DNA of 64,000 nt from Burkholderiales bacterium (GCA_003963005.1 RXJW01000043.1:1-64000); one strand, 5' to 3'. Counted from the first letter of the stretch, positions 9,451 to 18,995 are shown. Translations and numbers: made by a program. Notes: a model not told the origin generated them from the letters alone.

Positions 9451-10607
9451 TCACCGCGGCCCAGGTGCAGGCCGGCCGGGCCGCCACGCCCGGCTGGGGC
9501 GAGCGGCTGCTGCTCAACGCGGCCGGGGCGGGCGTGATGTCGGCGGCGTCGCTCGCGGCCTTGCAGGCGCATCTCGCGCTGGAGTCGCGCCTCGGTCCGA
9601 TGGATGCGGCCGAGGCCGTCGCGCCGCAGCTGCAGGCGCTTCGGGAGGACGCCGCGCGGCTGCTGAACGCCGGCACCGACGAGGTCGCGGTGCTGGGCGG
9701 CGCGTCGGCCGCGCTGGGGGCGGTGTGGTCGTCGCTGCTGCACACCCGGCCGCTGCGCCCGGGCGACCGCGTGCTCGTCGGCCGCCAGGAATGGGGCGGC
9801 AACCTCGTGACCTACCAGCGCGCCGGCGCGACCGTGGAGGTGCTGCCCTGCCGGCCCGACGGCAGCGTCGATGCCGAGGCCAGTGCCGCCTTGATCGACG
9901 AGCGCGTGCGCCTCATCTCGCTGACCTGGCTGCCGGCCAACGGCGGGCTCATCAACGATGCCGCGGCGCTCGGCCGCGTGGCAAGGGCTGCAGGCGTGCC
10001 CTACCTGATCGACGCCGGGCAGGCCCTCGGCCAGTTGCCGGTGGACGTGCAGCAGCTCGGCTGCGACGTGCTCAAGGGGGCCGGCCGCAAGCACCTGCGC
10101 GGGCCGCGCGGCACGGCGCTGCTCTACGTGCGCCGCGGCTTCCTGCCGCAGCTTGCGCCGCCCTGGGTGGATGTGCAGTCGGCGCCGTGGAGCCAGGGGC
10201 TGCGCGACGACGCCCGGCGCTTCGAGACGGCCGAGCAGCCCGTCGCGCTGCGGCTGGCGCTGCAGGTGGCGCTCTCCGAAGCCCTGGCGCTGGGCGTGGC
10301 GAACATCGCCGAGCGCGTGCAGGCCCTGGCGGTGCGGCTGCGTGATCGCCTGGCGGCCTTGCCCCATCTGCATCTGCACGACCTCGGCAGCGGGCCCCGC
10401 TCGGGCCTGGTGAGCTTCACCGTCGACGGCGAGGCGCCGGCCGACACCCGCGCGCGGCTCGCCCAGCAAGGCATCCACGTCGGTGCCAACGGCATCGCCT
10501 ACACGCCGCTGGACATGCAGGCCCGCGGGCTGGACGCGATCGTGCGGGCCTCGCTGACCTGGCTGCATGACGAGGCCGATGTCGACCGCTTAGCATCGGC
10601 GCTATGA
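9447..10607 (+). CDS. PLP-dependent aminotransferase class V-like enzyme
   Basis: A 386-residue fold-type I PLP enzyme of the class V/cysteine-desulfurase-like group. The cofactor aspartate lies in PYLIDAGQALG (about D189) and the Schiff-base lysine in GAGRKHLRGPRGT (about K215); this GRKxLRGPRG signature is shared with isopenicillin-N-epimerase-like and EgtE-like proteins. The GTG start overlaps the RidA stop (GTGA), indicating translational coupling. The reaction is unknown: transamination, racemisation, epimerisation and C-S lyase chemistry all occur in this fold. Its placement between a RidA-like protein and a nitrilase-family amidase suggests a short amino-compound pathway in which an imine intermediate is handed over. 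Confidence 0.85.
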   Translation: MITAAQVQAGRAATPGWGERLLLNAAGAGVMSAASLAALQAHLALESRLGPMDAAEAVAPQLQALREDAARLLNAGTDEVAVLGGASAALGAVWSSLLHTRPLRPGDRVLVGRQEWGGNLVTYQRAGATVEVLPCRPDGSVDAEASAALIDERVRLISLTWLPANGGLINDAAALGRVARAAGVPYLIDAGQALGQLPVDVQQLGCDVLKGAGRKHLRGPRGTALLYVRRGFLPQLAPPWVDVQSAPWSQGLRDDARRFETAEQPVALRLALQVALSEALALGVANIAERVQALAVRLRDRLAALPHLHLHDLGSGPRSGLVSFTVDGEAPADTRARLAQQGIHVGANGIAYTPLDMQARGLDAIVRASLTWLHDEADVDRLASAL

Positions 10608-11401
10608 AGATCGCTGCCCTCCAGATGGTGTCCGGCCCCGACGTGGCCGCGAACCTCGCGACCGCCCGCCGGTTGCTCGAACAGGCCGCCGCCCAGGGCG
10701 CACGGCTGGCGGCGCTGCCGGAGTACTTCTGCCTGATGGGCCGGCACGACGGCGACAAGCTGGCGCTGGCCGAGGCCGAGGGTGAGGGCCCGATCCAGGA
10801 CCTGCTCGCCACCGCCGCGCGCGAACTCGGGCTGTGGGTGCTTGGCGGCACGCTGCCGATCCGCACCGCCACGCCCGACCGCGTGCGCAACACGACGCTG
10901 GTCTACGCGCCGAGCGGCGAGCGCGTGGCCCGCTACGACAAGATCCACCTCTTCGCCTTCGACAACGGCCGCGAGAGCTACGACGAGGGTCGCGTGCTCG
11001 AGGCCGGCTGCGCGCCGACCCGATTCGAGGCCGAGGGGCTGCAGGTGGGGCTGTCGGTCTGCTACGACCTGCGCTTCCCCGAGCTGTTCCGCGCCTACGC
11101 GGGCTGCGACCTGCTGGCCGTGCCCGCGGCCTTCACCTACACCACCGGCGAGAAGCACTGGGAGCTGCTGCTGCGCGCCCGCGCCGTCGAGAACCAGTGC
11201 TACGTGATCGCGCCGGCCCAGGGTGGGCGCCACCCGAACGGCCGCCGCACCTGGGGGCACAGCCTGGTCGTCGACCCCTGGGGCGAGGTGCTGGCCGTGT
11301 TGCCGGAAGGTGAAGGCGTGGTCGTGGCCGAGCTGGATCCGGCCCGCATCGCCCAGGTGCGCCAGCAGTTGCCCGCTTTGCAGCACCGGCGACTCGGGTG
11401 A
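10604..11401 (+). CDS. Nitrilase-superfamily amidohydrolase (Nit1/deaminated glutathione amidase-like)
   Basis: A 265-residue carbon-nitrogen hydrolase with the full catalytic set: Glu in ALPEYF (E40), Lys in RYDKIHLF (K113) and Cys in SVCYDLRFPEL (C153). The CYDLRFPELFR context and overall length match the Nit1/YbeM branch, whose known members hydrolyse deaminated glutathione or related omega-amides. In many betaproteobacteria an orthologue sits directly after yhdP and before tldD; here the other three genes of the unit intervene and no tldD is present in the window. It overlaps the aminotransferase by 4 bp (ATGA). A repair role for transaminase side products fits the context but is inference. 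Confidence 0.9.
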   Translation: MKIAALQMVSGPDVAANLATARRLLEQAAAQGARLAALPEYFCLMGRHDGDKLALAEAEGEGPIQDLLATAARELGLWVLGGTLPIRTATPDRVRNTTLVYAPSGERVARYDKIHLFAFDNGRESYDEGRVLEAGCAPTRFEAEGLQVGLSVCYDLRFPELFRAYAGCDLLAVPAAFTYTTGEKHWELLLRARAVENQCYVIAPAQGGRHPNGRRTWGHSLVVDPWGEVLAVLPEGEGVVVAELDPARIAQVRQQLPALQHRRLG

Positions 11402-11474
11402 ACCCCAGTCGGTGACTTTCCGCCTGGGTGCGGCCCGCTCCTAGACTCCCCCGTTTTGATGACGGGATGCCCCC

Positions 11475-14400
11475 ATGCGTTTCAAGCTTGCAGGCGCCGC
11501 ACTGGCGCTGGCCCTCGCCCTGCCTTCCCTTGCGGCCGAGGCGCCGCTCGGGCCCGTGACCCAGCCGCTGTGGTTGCGGCAGTCGAGCATTTCGCCCGAC
11601 GGCTCGCGGGTGGCGTTCACCTTCCAGGGCAATCTCTACGTGGTGCCGGCCACGGGGGGCAGCGCACGGCTGCTGGTGGCGCAGGGGCATCACGTCAGCG
11701 CGCCGGTGTGGTCCCCGGACGGCCGCCTGCTGGCCTTCGCGGCCGACACCTTCGGCAACAAGGACGTGTTCCTGGTCTCGGCCGACGGCGGCCCGTCGCG
11801 CCGGCTGACGCGGCATTCGGCCTCGGAGACGCCGATCGCCTTCACGCCCGACGGCCGTTCGGTGCTGTTCTCGGCGCAGCGCCAGGACGCGCCCAGCAGC
11901 ATGGCCTTTCCGTCGCCGGCCATGGGCGAGCTGTATCGCGTCGGCATCGAGGAGGGGCGGCGGCCGGTGCGTGTCTTCAGCGAGCCGGCATTGGCCGGCC
12001 AATTCAACAAGGCCGGCACCCAGCTCGTTTATGAGGACTGGAAGGGCTACGAAAGCGAGGAGCGCAAGCACCACGTCTCGCCGGTGGCGCATGACGTGTG
12101 GCTGTGGGACGCACAGACCGGCCAGCACCGCAAGCTGACGAATTCGGGCGGCGAGAACCGCAACCCGGTGTGGTCGCCGGACGAGCAGTCGATCTACTAC
12201 CTCAGCGAGAAAAGCGGCTCGTTCAATGTCTGGAAGATGCCCGTGGGGCAGCCGGACGCGGCGCGCCAGATCACGCGCTTCACGAAGAACCCGGTGCGCT
12301 TCCTGTCGGTGGCGGCCGACGGCACGCTGAGCTTCGGCTTCGACGGCGAGCTCTACACGATGGCCGGCGACAACGCGGAGCCCCGCAAGTTGAGCCTGAG
12401 CATCGGCGCGGATGCGCTGGCGCCGCGGGTTGAGCAGCTCAAGCTCAGCAGCGGCGCGACCGACATGGCAGTGAGCCCGGACGGCAGCGAGGTGGCGATC
12501 GTCGTGCGCGGCCAGGTGTTCGTCACGTCGGCCGAGTTCGGCAACACGCGGCGCATCACCGAGGGCCCCGGCCAGAAGCGCTCAGTCAGCTTCAGCCCCG
12601 ACGGCCGCAAGCTGCTCTACGCCTGCGAGGACGGCGGCCAGTGGAGCCTGTGCGAGGCGACGCTGGAGGGCGACAAGAAGCTGGTGCCGAGCTTCTTCAA
12701 CGCGCCACGCGTCAGCACGCGGGTGCTGCTGAAGAACGCCCACCAGAACTTCCAGCCGCGCTACTCGCCCGACGGCAAGCAGGTGGCCTACCTGCAGGAC
12801 CGGGCGGCGCTGCACGTGCTGGACATCGCCTCGGGCAAGACGCGTGAGGTACTGTCCAATGACTGGAACTACTCTTACGAGGACGGTGACCAGTGGTTCG
12901 ACTGGGCGCCCGACGGCAAGAGCCTGCTGGTGCAGTTCGTCGACCGCAACCGCTGGAGCCAGGAGGTCGGTGTCGTCGCGGCCGACGGCAGCGGCAAGCT
13001 GAGCAACCTGACGAACAGCGGCTATGAGGACTTCCACCCGGTCTTCGCCCGCCAGGGCCAGATCGTGCTGTGGGCCAGCGACCGCCAGGGACTGCACGGC
13101 CACGGGGGCGGCGCGCGCAATGACGTCGACGTCTTCGGCTTGTTCCTGACCCGTGCGGCCTTCGACCGCTACCAACTCGACAAGGCGGAGTTCGCGCAGC
13201 TCAAGGCCCGCGAGGAGGAGGAGAAGAAGGACGAGGGCAAGAAGGACGACGACAAGAAGGACGCCAAGGCCGCCGACAAGAAGGGCGACAAGAAGTCCGA
13301 CAAGAAAGACGAACCGGCGCCCAAGCCCGTGATCATCGAGACCGCGGGCCTGGACGACCGCGTGGCCCGGCTGAGCACGGCATCCGGCGACATCCGCGAC
13401 TACGCCCTGACCCCGGACGGCGAGCAGCTGTTCTACGTGGCCAAGGTCGACGACGGCTTCGAGCTCTGGCAGGTGCGGCTGCGCGACAAGGAAGGCCGGC
13501 GCGTGGCGGCCCTGCCCGGCGGGCGGGTCGAGAGCGTGAGCCTGGCGCTCGACGCCAAGGGCGCCAACGGCTTCGTGATGGCCGGCGGCCAGGTGCACAA
13601 GTTCAAGGTGCCGGGCGACGACGGCAAGGGCGAGGTCAAGACCGAGGGCGTGAAGTTCACCGCCGAGCTCACGGTCGACCGCCCAGCCGAGTGGGCGCAG
13701 ATGTTCGAGCATGCCTGGCGCCAGACGCGCGAGAAGCTGTACGTGGCCGATCTCGGCGGCGTGGACTGGGCCGGCTACCGCGAGGTCTACCAGCGCCAGC
13801 TGCCCTACGTGGCCAACGGGCACGACTTCGCCGAACTGCTCAGCGAGATGCTGGGTGAGCTGAACGTGTCGCACACCGGCTCGGGCTACCGGCCAGAGCC
13901 GCACGGCGATGCCACCGCATCGCTCGGCGTGTTCTACGACGACGCCTACGCGGGTGCCGGCGCCAAGGTCGCCGAAGTGATCGGCGGCGGGCCCCTAGAC
14001 ACGGCGGCCAACCAGGTCCAGGCCGGCATGGTCATCGAGTCGATCGACGGCGTGACGATCGCAGCCGGCGCGGAGTTCGACTCCCTGCTCAACCAGAAGG
14101 CTGGCAAGCAGGTGGTGCTCGGCGTGCGCGACCCGGCCACCGGCAAGCGCTTCGAGCAGACGCTCAAGGCCATCTCGCGCGGCGCCGAGAACGAGCTGCT
14201 CTACAAGCGCTGGGTGAAGCAGGAGCGGGCGCTGGTGGACAAGCTGTCCGGCGGCAGGCTCGGGTATGTGCACGTGCGGGGCATGGACGACGGCAGCTAC
14301 CGGCAGACCTTCTCCGACGCGCTCGGCCGCGCCAGCGGCAAGCAGGGCCTGATCGTCGACACCCGCTTCAATGGCGGCGGCAACCTGCACGACGAGCTCG

Positions 14401-14801
14401 CCACGCTGCTGTCCGGCAAGCAGTACCTGGAGTTCGTGCCGCGCGGGCAGAGCCTCGGCTGGGAGCCGGTGGGCAAGTGGACCAAGCCCTCGGCCGTGCT
14501 GATCAGCGAGAGCAACTACTCCGACGCCCATCTCTTCCCGTGGACCTACAAGCATCTGGGCCTGGGCAAGCTGGTCGGCATGCCGGTGGCCGGCACCGGC
14601 ACGGCGGTGTGGTGGGAAACCATGCAGGACGGCGCGACCTTCTTCGGCATCCCGCAGGTGGGATTCCGCGCCAGGACCGGTGAGTACATGGAGCGCACGC
14701 TGATCACGCCCGACGTGCTCGTGCCGCACGACAAGGCCCGGCTGGACGCCGGGCAGGACCTGCAACTGGAGGCGGCCGTCAAGGCCCTGCTGGGCCAGTA
14801 A
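11475..14801 (+). CDS. Secreted tricorn-like S41 peptidase
   Basis: A 1108-residue protein with a cleavable signal peptide (AGAALALALALPSLAAEA). The N-terminal two thirds is beta-propeller with repeated SPDG motifs (WSPDGRLLAF, FSPDGRKLLY). A lysine/aspartate-rich linker follows at about residues 580-615 (KKDDDKKDAKAADKK). The C-terminal third holds the tricorn core, a PDZ domain and the S41 fold. Candidate catalytic residues are Ser-His in NVSHTGSGYR, nucleophile Ser in SNYSDAHLF near residue 1011, and Glu in EYMERTLITPD. Archaeal tricorn trims proteasome products in the cytoplasm; bacterial secreted homologues are presumed periplasmic or extracellular peptidases. The ATG at 11475 is 73 bp after the amidase. 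An MFS gene follows by 58 bp. Confidence 0.92.
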   Translation: MRFKLAGAALALALALPSLAAEAPLGPVTQPLWLRQSSISPDGSRVAFTFQGNLYVVPATGGSARLLVAQGHHVSAPVWSPDGRLLAFAADTFGNKDVFLVSADGGPSRRLTRHSASETPIAFTPDGRSVLFSAQRQDAPSSMAFPSPAMGELYRVGIEEGRRPVRVFSEPALAGQFNKAGTQLVYEDWKGYESEERKHHVSPVAHDVWLWDAQTGQHRKLTNSGGENRNPVWSPDEQSIYYLSEKSGSFNVWKMPVGQPDAARQITRFTKNPVRFLSVAADGTLSFGFDGELYTMAGDNAEPRKLSLSIGADALAPRVEQLKLSSGATDMAVSPDGSEVAIVVRGQVFVTSAEFGNTRRITEGPGQKRSVSFSPDGRKLLYACEDGGQWSLCEATLEGDKKLVPSFFNAPRVSTRVLLKNAHQNFQPRYSPDGKQVAYLQDRAALHVLDIASGKTREVLSNDWNYSYEDGDQWFDWAPDGKSLLVQFVDRNRWSQEVGVVAADGSGKLSNLTNSGYEDFHPVFARQGQIVLWASDRQGLHGHGGGARNDVDVFGLFLTRAAFDRYQLDKAEFAQLKAREEEEKKDEGKKDDDKKDAKAADKKGDKKSDKKDEPAPKPVIIETAGLDDRVARLSTASGDIRDYALTPDGEQLFYVAKVDDGFELWQVRLRDKEGRRVAALPGGRVESVSLALDAKGANGFVMAGGQVHKFKVPGDDGKGEVKTEGVKFTAELTVDRPAEWAQMFEHAWRQTREKLYVADLGGVDWAGYREVYQRQLPYVANGHDFAELLSEMLGELNVSHTGSGYRPEPHGDATASLGVFYDDAYAGAGAKVAEVIGGGPLDTAANQVQAGMVIESIDGVTIAAGAEFDSLLNQKAGKQVVLGVRDPATGKRFEQTLKAISRGAENELLYKRWVKQERALVDKLSGGRLGYVHVRGMDDGSYRQTFSDALGRASGKQGLIVDTRFNGGGNLHDELATLLSGKQYLEFVPRGQSLGWEPVGKWTKPSAVLISESNYSDAHLFPWTYKHLGLGKLVGMPVAGTGTAVWWETMQDGATFFGIPQVGFRARTGEYMERTLITPDVLVPHDKARLDAGQDLQLEAAVKALLGQ

Positions 14802-14859
14802 GCTCGGGCTGACGAGCCCCGGGGGCGGCGCACCGCGTCGCTCCCTCACCAGGACCCTC

Positions 14860-16113
14860 ATGACTGCTTCCGCCTTCCGCCCCGCCATCGCCTGGGGCGT
14901 CTGCGCCCTCATCGCGCTGGCCCAGTACGGCAATTTCTACGTCTACGACTCCATCGGCCCGGTGGCCGACCTGCTGCAGCAGCAGCGCGGCTTCAGCGAC
15001 AGCGAGGTGGGCTTGCTGAATGCGATCTACAGCCTGCCCAACGTCGTGCTGATCCTGCTCGGCGGCGTGCTCGTGGACCGGCTCGGCGCGGCGCGCACCA
15101 CGCTGCTGACGGCAGGCATCTGCCTGGCCGGTGCCCTGCTCACCGCATTCAGCCCGAGCTTCGCCGGCATGGCTGCGGGCCGGCTGCTGTACGGCATCGG
15201 GGCCGAGACCTTCAGCATCGCGACGCTGGCGGGCGTGGCGCAGTACTTCGCGGGCGGCACGGTCGCCCTGGCCATGGGCCTGACGCTGGCCATCGGGCGA
15301 CTGGGGTCCTACAGCGCCGACATGTCGCCCACCTGGTTCACGACGGCCTACAGCCAGGGCTGGCAGCCGCCGCTGGTGATTGCCACCGCGATCGCCGCGA
15401 CCTCCTTCGCCGCTTCGGCCGTGTACTGGGCGGTGGACCGTCGGCAGTCGGCGTTGGCGCCCGCGGCACCGACGGCGGAGCGCTTCGTGTGGCGCGACCT
15501 GCTGCACTTCGGCCGCGCCTACTGGTACCTGCTCGGGCTGTGCGTGCTGTGGTACTCGGTGATCCTGGCGTTTCGCAGCACCTTCTCGATCAAGTACTTC
15601 CAGCACACGCACGGGCTGGATCTCGCCGCGGCCGGCGAGATGAACAGCTACGTGTTCCTGGCAGCCGTGTTCGCCACGCCGGCCTTCGGCTGGATCTGCG
15701 ACCGGCTGCAGCGGTATGCGCCCTTCCTCGCGCTGGGCTCGCTGCTGTTGCCGATCGCACTCGCGCTGCTGGCGCTCACCGCCTCGGGGCTGATCCTGCC
15801 CACCGTGCTGATCGGCATCAGCTACTCGCTGGTGCCGGCCGTCATGTGGCCGCTGGCCAGCCGCATCGTGCCGCCGGCGCGATTCGGCACGGCCATCGGC
15901 CTGATGTGGGTGGCGCAGAACGCCGGCATCAGCGGCGCCAACCTCGTGGCCGGCTGGCTCAACGACCGGGCTGGTGCGAGTGCCACGAACCCGGCGGGCT
16001 ACGACAGCATGATGCTGTTCTTCGGCATCGCCAGCGTGGCGGGCTTCGTCTGCGGGCTGCTGCTGTGGCTGACGGCGGGGCGCCGCCGGCACGAGAGGCC
16101 GGCAGCCGCCTGA
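14860..16113 (+). CDS. MFS transporter
   Basis: A 417-residue polytopic membrane protein of the major facilitator superfamily, with about twelve hydrophobic segments. The loop-2 signature appears as GGVLVDRLGAARTTLL near residues 67-83 (related to the GxxxDRxGRR consensus). The second half contains a similar CDRLQRYAPFLALG loop. No substrate can be assigned; it is not obviously a drug-efflux 14-TM type. It follows the secreted peptidase by 58 bp on the same strand, so uptake of peptides or amino acids released by that enzyme is possible, purely from context. Its stop lies 3 bp from the convergent lipoprotein gene. Confidence 0.88.
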   Translation: MTASAFRPAIAWGVCALIALAQYGNFYVYDSIGPVADLLQQQRGFSDSEVGLLNAIYSLPNVVLILLGGVLVDRLGAARTTLLTAGICLAGALLTAFSPSFAGMAAGRLLYGIGAETFSIATLAGVAQYFAGGTVALAMGLTLAIGRLGSYSADMSPTWFTTAYSQGWQPPLVIATAIAATSFAASAVYWAVDRRQSALAPAAPTAERFVWRDLLHFGRAYWYLLGLCVLWYSVILAFRSTFSIKYFQHTHGLDLAAAGEMNSYVFLAAVFATPAFGWICDRLQRYAPFLALGSLLLPIALALLALTASGLILPTVLIGISYSLVPAVMWPLASRIVPPARFGTAIGLMWVAQNAGISGANLVAGWLNDRAGASATNPAGYDSMMLFFGIASVAGFVCGLLLWLTAGRRRHERPAAA

Positions 16114-16116
16114 AGC

Positions 16117-16674
16117 TCAGGGCCGCAGCGTGACTAGGTCGCGCAGCAGCAGGTCGATGTTGGCCCGCAGCGCGCGCTCGTTGGCGATGCGCAGCCGCTC
16201 GCTGGGCGACAGCACGGCCTCGGTGAGTCGGGCCTCGTCGGTGTTGGCGATGCGACGCTGGTAGACCACGCGGCCGTCGGCAGCCTTGTCGACCAATGTG
16301 TAGCGCACCGCCACGTCCACACTCACGCCCACGGCGGGCACGAGGGGCTGGTCGAGCTGCACGAGTTCCGCCTGCAGTTCGAAGCGGGCGGGCGGCTGCG
16401 GGGCCAGCGGCTTCATGCCGACCGCGTAGAAGGATTCGTCCAGCGCCTGCTGCAGCGCGACCGCGCTGACCTTGGAGCCCCACCAGCGGTTGGTGGCCTG
16501 CCCGCCCTGGACGGCGGCGATACCGACCTGACCCTTCAGCGCTTCAGGCACCCAGCCGCGGATCTGCAGGGCGTCTGCCGCCGTGATCGCCATCGGCAGC
16601 GGTTGCGTGGGCGCGCCGCAGCCGGCCAGCAGGGCCGTCAGCAGCGCGGTGCAGAGGAGGGCAGGGCGTGACAT
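16117..16674 (-). CDS. Putative outer-membrane lipoprotein, YajG-like by appearance
   Basis: A 185-residue protein with a lipoprotein signal (TALLTALLAGC, lipobox cysteine at residue 19). The mature part is alpha/beta and ends with an amphipathic region. The overall organisation (small lipoprotein, a beta section VAVRYTLVDKAADGRVVYQR, C-terminal helices) recalls the YajG family, but the match is weak by eye and no function is claimed. It is the last gene of a minus-strand run (ubiH, GNAT, exported protein, this gene), separated from the upstream exported-protein gene by 67 bp. Confidence 0.7.
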   Translation of the reverse strand: MSRPALLCTALLTALLAGCGAPTQPLPMAITAADALQIRGWVPEALKGQVGIAAVQGGQATNRWWGSKVSAVALQQALDESFYAVGMKPLAPQPPARFELQAELVQLDQPLVPAVGVSVDVAVRYTLVDKAADGRVVYQRRIANTDEARLTEAVLSPSERLRIANERALRANIDLLLRDLVTLRP

Positions 16675-16741
16675 GGGTGGTCAATCCTAGGCCGCAGCCC
16701 GCTGGTCGTGACGCTGAAAAGCCGTGTCGGCGCCGGTCAGT

Positions 16742-17371
16742 TCAACGCACGTCCAGCGTGTAGGTCACGGCCTGGGACAGGCCCGGCAGGATGCCGCCGA
16801 AGTTCAGCGTGTAGCGGCCCGCCTTCAGCGGGCCGAAAGCCACGTAGTAGCCGTTGGCCGCTGCCGGCGCGTCATCCTCGGGCGACACGAGGAAGCAGCC
16901 GCGCGTGGCCTGGCGGTGGGCTTCCAGGCCGTTGAAGCGCCGGCCGTTCATCTCCAGCACGAGGGCCCCGGGGGACTCGGTCTGGTCCTCGGCGCGCAGC
17001 ATCAGGGAGGCGCAGGCTTCGCGCTCGTCGTCCGGCGGCACGGCGATGACGTTCACGAGCGGAAAGAACAGCGTCTTGCCGGCCGGCAGCCGGCAGGTTC
17101 GCACCGTGCGCTGGCTGCCGTAGCTTCCGGCGAGGAACCACACCGGGCCCGACTGGCCGGCGCCGCACAGGCGGCCGTCCGGGTCCAGGACGGGGCTGTC
17201 CTCGTCGTCGAAGGACAGCGCCCAGTGCCACCATCGCCGGGACCATTCCTCCTGCGACGCGCCGGCGATCGCCTTCGCAGGCGGGATGAGCTGCGCCTTC
17301 GCCGGGCCCGCCAGGGCGGTCAGCAGGGCAGCAAGGGCGAGGGTGGGGCGCAAGGGGGGTCTCCAGGTCAA
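16742..17371 (-). CDS. Conserved-looking exported protein of unknown function
   Basis: A 209-residue protein with a signal peptide ([16 protein letters not shown]). The mature part begins with a Trp-rich stretch ([14 protein letters not shown]), then [17 protein letters not shown] and [10 protein letters not shown]; four cysteines could form periplasmic disulfides. I do not recognise a named family. The chosen start is an unusual TTG whose TTGA overlaps the stop of the upstream GNAT gene by 4 bp, implying translational coupling; no upstream ATG or GTG in frame fits the signal peptide better. Confidence 0.65.
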   Translation of the reverse strand: MTWRPPLRPTLALAALLTALAGPAKAQLIPPAKAIAGASQEEWSRRWWHWALSFDDEDSPVLDPDGRLCGAGQSGPVWFLAGSYGSQRTVRTCRLPAGKTLFFPLVNVIAVPPDDEREACASLMLRAEDQTESPGALVLEMNGRRFNGLEAHRQATRGCFLVSPEDDAPAAANGYYVAFGPLKAGRYTLNFGGILPGLSQAVTYTLDVR

Positions 17372-17763
17372 CGGCGTTGGCCGGGGCGCTCCATGGCGAC
17401 CTCCGACACGCGAAAGCCGAGTTTCTCGTAGAACGCCGACACCCCGCCACGACCGGCGCGCAATACCCAGGTCATGCGCTCGTCGCGGCCCATGGCTGCC
17501 TGCACGAGCTGCGTGCCGATGCCTCGTCCGCGGTGGCTGCTCGCCACGACGACCATCGAGAGGTAGCCGTTGAAGAGGCCGTCGGTGATGGCGCGCAGGA
17601 AGCCGACGACCTCACCCGCGTCGACCGCCACCAGGGCGATCTGGGACTGCGCCAGCAGTGACGTGAAGACGGCCGGGTCCTGCACGCGCGGGCCCCAGTC
17701 GTTGGCGATCAGCAGTTGCCGGGCGGCCTCGATCTCGTGCGGCCGGATGGGGCGGATCTCCAT
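17368..17763 (-). CDS. GNAT family N-acetyltransferase
   Basis: A compact 131-residue acetyltransferase. The acetyl-CoA binding motif A is visible as [17 protein letters not shown] (RGxGIG, residues about 70-86), followed by the C-terminal FYEKLGF motif B. Substrate unknown: small single-domain GNATs modify amines on metabolites, proteins or antibiotics. It starts with ATG 5 bp after the ubiH stop, so it is likely in the same transcript, and its own stop overlaps the following gene by 4 bp. Confidence 0.88.
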   Translation of the reverse strand: MEIRPIRPHEIEAARQLLIANDWGPRVQDPAVFTSLLAQSQIALVAVDAGEVVGFLRAITDGLFNGYLSMVVVASSHRGRGIGTQLVQAAMGRDERMTWVLRAGRGGVSAFYEKLGFRVSEVAMERPGQRR

Positions 17764-17767
17764 CGCC

Positions 17768-18946
17768 TCAACCGAACATCATGCGCTGGGCCAGCGCGCG
17801 CTTGAGCGGCGTGGCGGCCTCCAGCCCCGCCAATGCCAGGCCGCGCAGGGCGGGCAGGCCGGGCAGGCGCCAGGCGAAGCTGCGGGCGAGGAAGTCGGTC
17901 GCGGCAATCATCGGCCAGCGGTCGGGCGCACGGGCGCGCTCGACGCGGGCCAGCATGGCATCCAGCGACAGGCCGGTCTCGGCGCCGTGCCGCAGCGCGT
18001 CCACCAACGCCTGGGCGTCACGCAGGCCGAGGTTGAGCCCCTGGCCGGCCACCGGGTGCAGCGTCTGCGCGGCATTGCCGATGCGCAGCGTGCGGCCTTG
18101 CAACAGGCGCGTCTCGGCGTTCAGGCCGAGCGGGAAGCACTTCAGGGGCGAGATGCCGGTGAGCTGGCCGGCCACCGCCGGCAACTGCTGCTGGATGACC
18201 ACGAGCCGCTGGGCGTCGTCGAGGCTGGCGATGTCGTCCTCGGCCTGCGGCAGGCACCAGACGAGCGCGGCGCGCGGGCCCTCGGCGTCGCTGGGCAGGG
18301 GCAGCAGCGCGAGCGGCCCGTTGCGCGTGAAGCGCTCGATGGCCAGGCCTTGCAGCCCAGGCGCTGCCAGGCGCACGGTGCCGACCCAGGCGTTCTGGCG
18401 GTAGTCGCTGTGGAGGCGCTTGCGGTCCTGCTCGGCGAACACGCCGCCTTCAGCCACCACGGCCAGGTCGAAGCGATCGACGACCGGCCCCTCGCCGCAG
18501 TCCAGCTCGACACCGTCGGCCTGCGAGCGGATCGCATGGACCGGCGTGCCGAAGCGGGTGAAGAGGCGCTGCGCCTGCGTGGCAGCGAGGTCCAGCCAGC
18601 GCTGCTGCAGCGGCGCGACGAGTGCACCGTAGGGCAGCACGGCGCCCAGTTGCGGCAGGCCCTGCTCGGCAGCGCTGATGCGCACTTCACCGGCGACGGG
18701 TGCCGGCGGCGCCTGGCTGACGTGCACGGTCTGGATGGCCTGCGCCTGTTCGGGCACCCAGGCCGACAGCCGCTGCAGCAGCCGGATGCTGCCCAGGTTC
18801 AGCGCCAGCGTGCGGGCGTCGGCGCGCACGTCGCGGTCCAGCGGGCGGGTGTCGAACAGATGGATCTCGGTGGACCCCAGGCGCTCGGCGGCGAGCAGGG
18901 CGAGGGCAAGGCCGGCGGGGCCGGCACCGATGACGGCGAGCTTCAT
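17768..18946 (-). CDS. ubiH: 2-octaprenyl-6-methoxyphenol hydroxylase-type FAD monooxygenase (UbiH)
   Basis: A 392-residue flavoprotein monooxygenase of the UbiH/UbiF/COQ6 family, which hydroxylates the polyprenyl-phenol ring during ubiquinone synthesis at the inner membrane. The dinucleotide-binding motif is [14 protein letters not shown] at the N-terminus. The FAD/ring motif near residue 295 reads [18 protein letters not shown]; this GNAAQTLHP form, rather than GDAAHxxHP, is characteristic of UbiH itself. The ORF extends to 19057, but those extra 37 codons are not family-like; ATG at 18946 places the Rossmann motif at the N-terminus as expected. A GNAT gene follows 5 bp downstream; the upstream solute-binding-protein gene ends 49 bp away. 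Confidence 0.88.
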   Translation of the reverse strand: MKLAVIGAGPAGLALALLAAERLGSTEIHLFDTRPLDRDVRADARTLALNLGSIRLLQRLSAWVPEQAQAIQTVHVSQAPPAPVAGEVRISAAEQGLPQLGAVLPYGALVAPLQQRWLDLAATQAQRLFTRFGTPVHAIRSQADGVELDCGEGPVVDRFDLAVVAEGGVFAEQDRKRLHSDYRQNAWVGTVRLAAPGLQGLAIERFTRNGPLALLPLPSDAEGPRAALVWCLPQAEDDIASLDDAQRLVVIQQQLPAVAGQLTGISPLKCFPLGLNAETRLLQGRTLRIGNAAQTLHPVAGQGLNLGLRDAQALVDALRHGAETGLSLDAMLARVERARAPDRWPMIAATDFLARSFAWRLPGLPALRGLALAGLEAATPLKRALAQRMMFG

Positions 18947-18995
18947 GAACTGCGGAACTGCGGCGCGCCAGGTGGCGCGAGACCGCAACGATAGT

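Noticed and set aside
14802-14859. Possible terminator between the tricorn-like gene and the MFS gene
   Set aside because: Only a weak 5-bp GCTCG/CGAGC stem with no T-tract; insufficient support.
18030-18080. GNAAQ instead of GDAAH taken as a defective FAD motif in the Ubi hydroxylase
   Set aside because: UbiH orthologues normally read GNAAQTLHP, so this supports the assignment rather than indicating loss of function.
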